A model generated the notes under the pieces. It saw only the letters and a program-made list of their open reading frames with translations, did not search any database and was not told where the DNA came from. Of a stretch of 64,000 nucleotides of DNA, positions 58,987-64,000 are shown piece by piece; position 1 is the stretch's first letter, and each line of letters starts with the position of its first letter. The stretch is from Cheilinus undulatus (lineage: Eukaryota; Chordata; Actinopteri; Labriformes; Labridae). A program made the translations under genes and the position numbers. Location of the stretch: NCBI RefSeq assembly GCF_018320785.1, contig NC_054868.1, positions 41,609,874 through 41,673,873 on the forward strand. Direction: 5' to 3'.

Positions 58987-60100
58987 GTAAGCTGCGGAGA
59001 CGCAGGGTGAACTCGTCTCAGGAGGATTTACCTTGACAAGGTGTTCGCAGGCTGCACCGCTTGTCTGTCAACAACTGCTGCTGTTTTATTTTTACTGCTT
59101 GTGTCTGCCGTGTGCGCCTGGAGGTTGCACCTGGGAGATTATGCTTGTTGACAACTTCGCAGTCTATGAAAATGTGGGAAATGACGCAAAAATTGAACTG
59201 ACATGCAGTTTTCTCCATTTTGAGATACTCTCTGGTTTCCATACATTTACACAGGGAAAGGAGAGGTTACTGGAGTGTAGTTGTGGAGGATGCAGTGGAG
59301 GACTTCCTCATGAAGTCACTCATCTGTTAGTGACCCACCTACTGCAGGGCGAGGTTACAGTAAATGGCAGATTACAGAGGATATGATTTGTGCCAATGCA
59401 GGCTTACTCCACAAGCCTTACATGACCTTAAATTAATCTAAAGAAAAGAGTAACAAACTAAATTAAACTTAAATGTGTCAAAAAGTGCTTTTTTAAAGTA
59501 ACACTTTAAATATTTGTTCATGATTGCAGGATATAGCAACCCAAAACACTTCAGCTAATGTAATCGTTGTTTTGCTCCTCCTGTTTTACGCACAAGGCCT
59601 TACAAAGTGTAACTGCTCTGAGTTTCAGATAATCTGTCTTCGGCTCTTTTCTCTGTTTCTCTCTTTCAGAGGCAGACTTCTCGTGATCGTAAAGGCAACC
59701 TAACGCCCTGTACCGCTGGGCATTTATGGTTTGGTTGTCACCTACTTGGCACCTGCCTCTAAATAGCCCGATAACGCCCATTACGCAGAGGCTGATGGAT
59801 ACTAAAATTTACAGGCTAATTTGTATCCGCCGTGTTACTTTTACCGCTACCGGTTCACTCTATTGAGTCCAGTAAGCTTTTTAAATCAGTGCGCGCCGTC
59901 TCCACCGTGCTGCGCTCTGATGAGGTTTATTCAGTACAGAGGATTATCCAAAATATATGCACGTTTTGCTTAGGGTCTCTCTCTGCGTATTGTTAAGAGA
60001 GTTTTAGCACATAAAACCTGCAGCAAATGCTCAATGAATATAAACAAAAGAGGCCAAAGAAAGTTTTGGTTCTGCACCACTTGGGTAGAACAGTGCAGGT
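58987..60100. other. Region upstream of tll1, no gene seen
   Basis: Between two CpG-rich blocks. A 117-codon frame at 59033-59386 has no recognisable domain. CpG frequency rises again from about 59820 toward the tll1 start. Confidence 0.45.
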
Positions 60101-60162
60101 ATTTGGCTGTGAGCGTGTGTAGGCGGTGCATTGACTCGGATTGAGACAGTAACACTACCGGA

Positions 60163-60197
<35 letters not shown>

Positions 60198-60668
60198 AGA
60201 GAGAGAGAGGTTGCACTATGCGAGAGAGTGAGAGACAACAGTTCTGGTTGGTGATACGCGAGGCGGATGTTTCTTGTGTGAGCAGCACTCAAACTCACCG
60301 CTGTGCGTCTTTACGCTCAGAGATCATCCACTCCTGATCCCCCCTCACGCACTCTGCGCTCTGTCTCTGTTTCTTTTCCCACAGCAACCTCACCTGCGAA
60401 GCCACAGCGGAGGACAGCGGACACTTTGCTGACTGACGGACCCAAAAAAAAAAAAAGAGACATCTCGGTGCACTTTCACTATGGAGGAGAGCCGAGAAGA
60501 GTAACTTAGTGTAGCCTTTTACAGCACCTAAAACCTGACTGCAAGAGAGGAAAGCGATCTTCACAATGAGCCGATAAATTCCTGCTTTCTTTGGAGAGTG
60601 GATTGACCATCTCCTAACAGTTGAGGAGACGAACAGAGAGGCCGTTACTCGCTTATTTGAGTCCTCAG
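60101..60668 (+). promoter_or_regulatory. tll1: tll1 promoter/5'UTR region with (GA)n tract
   Basis: CpG-rich sequence directly upstream of the tll1 start codon. A (GA)n run occupies about 60168-60209. The tll1 reading frame has an in-frame TAA at 60615-60617, so translation cannot begin further upstream. A 12-A run lies near 60446. No convincing TATA box; transcription start not determined. Confidence 0.55.
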
Positions 60669-60849
60669 ATGGACCAAGTGCCCTCGGCACTGGCCGCTAA
60701 GATGCGCTGGATCACGCTGGTGCTTGCCGGCTTGACTTTCTGGGGCAAAGTGACTATTTGTAACTGTTTCGACTACGAGGAGCCAGACTATGATTACTAC
60801 GAGGAGGATAAAGCGGAGACCATTGACTACAAAGACCCGTGCAAAGCTG
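60669..60849 (+). CDS. tll1: Tolloid-like 1, first coding exon (partial gene)
   Basis: Start of a secreted BMP1/tolloid-type astacin metalloprotease that cleaves procollagens and chordin (family knowledge). ATG 60669 is the first after an in-frame stop; a second ATG at 60702 could also serve and leaves a shorter signal peptide. The 60 codons read [20 protein letters not shown], then [12 protein letters not shown] as the signal-peptide core. After an acidic Tyr-rich stretch ([16 protein letters not shown]) comes [10 protein letters not shown], matching human TLL1 [16 protein letters not shown]. It ends one base into the next codon, with donor GTGAGT at 60850. The rest of the propeptide, the astacin domain and the CUB/EGF domains lie right of the window. 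TLL1 fits better than BMP1 because of the [15 protein letters not shown] block and the position next to cpe. Confidence 0.88.
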
Positions 60850-62129
60850 GTGAGTCCTGATTTTAATCTCTTTAAGTTTTCATATAAAAGTCAAATAAGT
60901 ATTTTTGCGCGTTTTACCCTCGAGCGCACTGGCTCTGACTTGGCACGTGTATAAGAGCTGACAGCGGCTGTGTGTGTTTGTAAGTGTGCATGTGTACACA
61001 ATCATCCAGATGCCCCTTTTTTCTCCCCACCCATCACAACCGATAAGTCAGTACCGGTGGTGATCCCGCGGGTGGATGCCTGCCACGTGCAGCCCGGTGA
61101 CTGTCCTGCTAAGCCCGTGCCCTCCACAGATGCACGCACACATACCGCGCGTGCATCACCTGTGGGCAGAGTTTCGGTTGTCACTGCGGCCGAAACGTTT
61201 CTTTACATGCGCATTTTTACAATACGCACGAGTCTGTTTGCGCGTTCATCCAGATGTTAAATCAACCATCAACGGAGATGTGGAACAGCTGGACTCAAGT
61301 GCAGCAAAATACGCGCTAATGCACGCTCGCTCTATCTTTTCCAACACACACCCACACACGTGCACGCGCAGTGATAAAAATTTTGTTGGACATTTAATGA
61401 CAGTCTGTGGGCTGCTGTAAAACAACTCTGTAACCCTGTTTGGTCTCACAAGACAAACAGATGTGTGTAGTGTGAAAGAAGTAACATTTACTCAACTGTT
61501 TGATCAAATCAGTGTCAACGTGCTGAGGTGACTCATTTTTACCGGGTCTTATAGTGAAAATGTATCTTTTTCTTTCTGCATTACAAGTCTTTTATAGGTG
61601 TGTGGGTTACGCCTGCTGTCTTTGTGAGCTCCACCCAAATGAACTCATGTTTTCAGACACTTAGTCTGAGATTTACTTAAGACTTAATGCAGTCCCCTTA
61701 TAAAATGCACTTTCTGTATGCCCTGCTTTATTTTAAAATTATTTATTATTATAATTAAAAATTATAAATCCTGTATGTACAGTATGCTTTTGCAGAGTCC
61801 ATCTACCTTGTCTTATTTTGTCTTATTCTTCACTTTACATCTGGTTTCAATAATCATTTGAATGATATCTGCAGCAGTCAGTTTTTGGATGCCTGTCTTA
61901 AAATGTTACTCTTATTAAAGAAAAAAACTAGTAATAAAAACTAGTTTTATAACTTTTGGCTTATTTGTGCTAAATCCCAATTAATTGTTGGGATTTTTAC
62001 AAATATAATTCAGCAGCCTGCTGCCTTCTTTTTCTGTGAAACTTCTCAGTCTTATTGCATGTCCACTGATTGTTTCTACCTTTTGTCTATCTTAATGTGG
62101 TGCCAAACACCATTGGCTCTTAGAGCAAT

Positions 62130-63235
62130 ATTTGAGACCAATCCCACTTCTACCCTTTAACCCTTCCCTTCAGTGTTAATTTCGTCAACTTAAACTAAAA
62201 AATGTTCATCACCAGCCTTTTTTTTCCATGACATAAACCATACTAAAACTAACGAAAATAGATCTGTGATGACTTAAACTGACAAAAACTAAGTTCAGTT
62301 TTTGTCAAAATGACTAAAACTAGACTAAAATGTAATGTAGTTTTTGTTGGACATTCAAAATCTGTTATATTTCTCCACTGTGAGTAAATCTGTCAAAATG
62401 CAATGCATCTATAGCTATTCTGCCCCTCAGCTATAGAAAGCAGGGACCCCAGTTTTGACAGAGTGCAGAGAGCACACTACCATGATTTGGTACCAGATTC
62501 AGGCAAGAAAATAAATTCTTGGACAAAAACTAGACTAAAATGTTTTGAGTTTTCATCGACTAAAACTAGACTAAAACAAAAAGGGTAGAAATGACTAAAA
62601 CGGGACTAAAACTAAAATGCATTTCATCTAAAGGCTAAAACTAAAATTAAAAATAACTGCCAAAATTAACACAGCTTCCCCTTGCCCCTTGAAACAGAGT
62701 GATAAGAGGTAGGGGTGAAAACCTATCCTTAAGAAATGAGACGCCACTTGATTGCCGTTCATCATCACACATTGCTGATGAACAGTGCGTCATCAGGGGT
62801 GACAATAAAGCTTCGACTATCTTGTTCAAACTATTGACCTTGGTGTTGATCTTCTCCATTTTTTTATACAGTTAATAGCCCTCGTTTACACATGTACATA
62901 CTGAAAATTCAATGAACTCCCATCCCTAGTAGCTAAAGATCGTATATAGTATGAGGAAACACAACTGTTGTATTTTCATTGCCGAAATATTTACATTTAT
63001 GCGCCTGCTTTGTAGTCCGTTGTGTCATTTTGTAAGGGAACGCAGTGCATGGTGGGAAATACCCCTTGCTTTCAAGTGTGGTCTGAAAAATCTTCATTTG
63101 AAGGTCTATGTAGCCCTTAGCCTTAGTCCTTGATTCAAAAGAGAATTGGGATACCCCTTCACCTGACGTGGATGTGCAAAGTCAAGGGGAAGGGCTAAGA
63201 TACGGGCTAGGGGTAGAAATGGGCTTGATCCTTGG
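62130..63235. mobile_element. MITE-like element with inverted ends, host of a nested MITE
   Basis: Left end agaccaatcccacttctacc and the complement of the right end ggggtagaaatgggcttgat form inverted repeats of about 40 bp, continuing through an AACCCTTCCC / GGGAAGGGCTA block. It is interrupted by the hAT-like element at 62171-62674. The interior includes cgcagtgcatggtgggaaat. No transposase frame. Confidence 0.6.
62171..62674. mobile_element. hAT-like MITE with 8-bp target duplication
   Basis: Ends are cagtgttaatttcgtcaac and gccaaaattaacacag. Flanking octamers are cttccctt (62163-62170) and cttcccct (62675-62682), 7 of 8 identical. The interior has repeated ACTAAAACTAGACTAAAA units. It is 504 bp, non-coding, and inserted in another MITE-like repeat. 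Confidence 0.75.
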
Positions 63236-64000
63236 CCCCCTCCTCTAGATATTGACAAAGTAAAAGTTATTTATCCACCTGTTTGTATGGACAAAGGCCA
63301 GGATGATCACAGCTATATCATAGATGCAGTTTAGCCCTCTTACTTGGCAGCAATTCATTTTTTGCTTTTGTTTATGTGTGTGAAGAAGTGCTGGGAAATT
63401 AACTGAGTTTCAGTTTCAATCATGATTAACTTCCCATAATGAAAACAAACAATCAAGACAATCATGCTTGAATGATTGCTGTGCAACATGCAATTTGTCC
63501 ATAGGATTTCTCATTTAAAATCCAGTTTGTGTAAAAAAAAATGTCCCTAAAAGCATTTTTTAAAATATGTTAATTGTAATCATATATCACTCACATTATA
63601 TTTCACTCATTTATTTTCATTTATTCCTTTTTCAAAGTATTAAGAGTGTTGAAGTTCGATAAGTGCATGCGTTGCAGATGTTAAATCAACAAAAAATTCA
63701 GTTTTATAACCCTGATCTCAGTACCAATCAAAGTAATCTTATGGTTTTTGTCCTAGTGTGAAATATGGATCTGTGCCATTCTGTCCTAAGTCTTTAGAGA
63801 ACTTTATACAATCATGCTGTGCAGACTGTGTAGAAAGCTCAATGAGCGTTAAGCATTATTGCTGCGTGTCAACCTTTCCCAGTACATCAGCATCATTCCT
63901 GCAGAGCAGGTGGTGAAATCTGAACCTCTCCTCTTCTGTTTGTGCAGGAGAAATGTTGCAGTCTTGCATTAGCATCATCCTCATCCATGTTGTTGTTTCG

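Larger units (their letters stand above)
60850..64000 (+). other. tll1: tll1 intron 1 (5' part)
   Basis: Begins with donor GTGAGT and extends past the window. The first 550 bp are CpG-rich (for example gcgcgtgcatcacctg near 61147), extending the promoter island into the intron. Nested MITEs lie at 62130-63235. I see no second coding exon before 64000. Confidence 0.7.

Noticed and set aside
60621..60668. tll1 translation starting upstream at 60621
   Set aside because: The codon at 60621 is TTG, not ATG, and an in-frame TAA lies at 60615-60617. ATG 60669 is the first usable start.
63940..64000. Second tll1 coding exon at the window end (after TTTGTGCAG)
   Set aside because: The sequence after the AG does not encode the expected AVFWGDIALDDEDL block of tolloid-like proteins in any frame.

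Overview
The window is vertebrate nuclear DNA from a ray-finned (teleost) fish. Exons are short, begin after AG and end before GT, and are separated by AT-rich introns full of DNA transposons. The protein pieces match three vertebrate genes: msmo1 (sterol C4-methyl oxidase), cpe (carboxypeptidase E) and tll1 (tolloid-like 1). All lie on the + strand, in the order MSMO1-CPE-TLL1 known from human chromosome 4q. The exact fish cannot be named from sequence alone; the repeat types (Tc1/mariner, hAT-like MITEs, tRNA-derived SINEs, a LINE with a TTC-repeat tail) are typical of teleosts.

Layout. 1-3031: the last three coding exons and 3'UTR of msmo1; its 5' part lies left of the window. 3541-3975: a large palindromic repeat built of about 20-bp EcoRI-containing units. 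4770-6024: an antisense Tc1 remnant, a hAT-like fragment and a second hAT-like repeat that ends about 150 bp before the cpe TATA-like box. 6279-34016: complete cpe, nine coding exons encoding 451 residues, with a 19-kb first intron; introns 1, 3, 5 and 8 carry transposons. 34017-35050: cpe 3'UTR with four AATAAA signals. 35.1-58.6 kb: intergenic DNA with many transposon relics and no convincing host gene, though some isolated exon-like segments are noted. 58.7-61.4 kb: CpG-rich promoter region and first coding exon of tll1. The remainder is tll1 intron 1.

The genes do not form one pathway. Msmo1 is a cholesterol-synthesis enzyme of the ER, Cpe trims basic residues from prohormones in secretory granules, and Tll1 is a secreted BMP1-type metalloprotease.

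The most informative non-genic content is nested mobile DNA. A 540-bp hAT-like element at 28828-29367 has a perfect 8-bp duplication, and its empty site is preserved in a second copy of the host repeat at 33660. A TA-flanked miniature element sits inside a Tc1 element near 47 kb. A SINE sits inside a relative of that miniature element near 36.1 kb. One MITE sits inside another near 62.4 kb. No new host system was found; the interest lies in transposon layering, in repeats close to host promoters and splice sites, and in a few unexplained exon-like segments.
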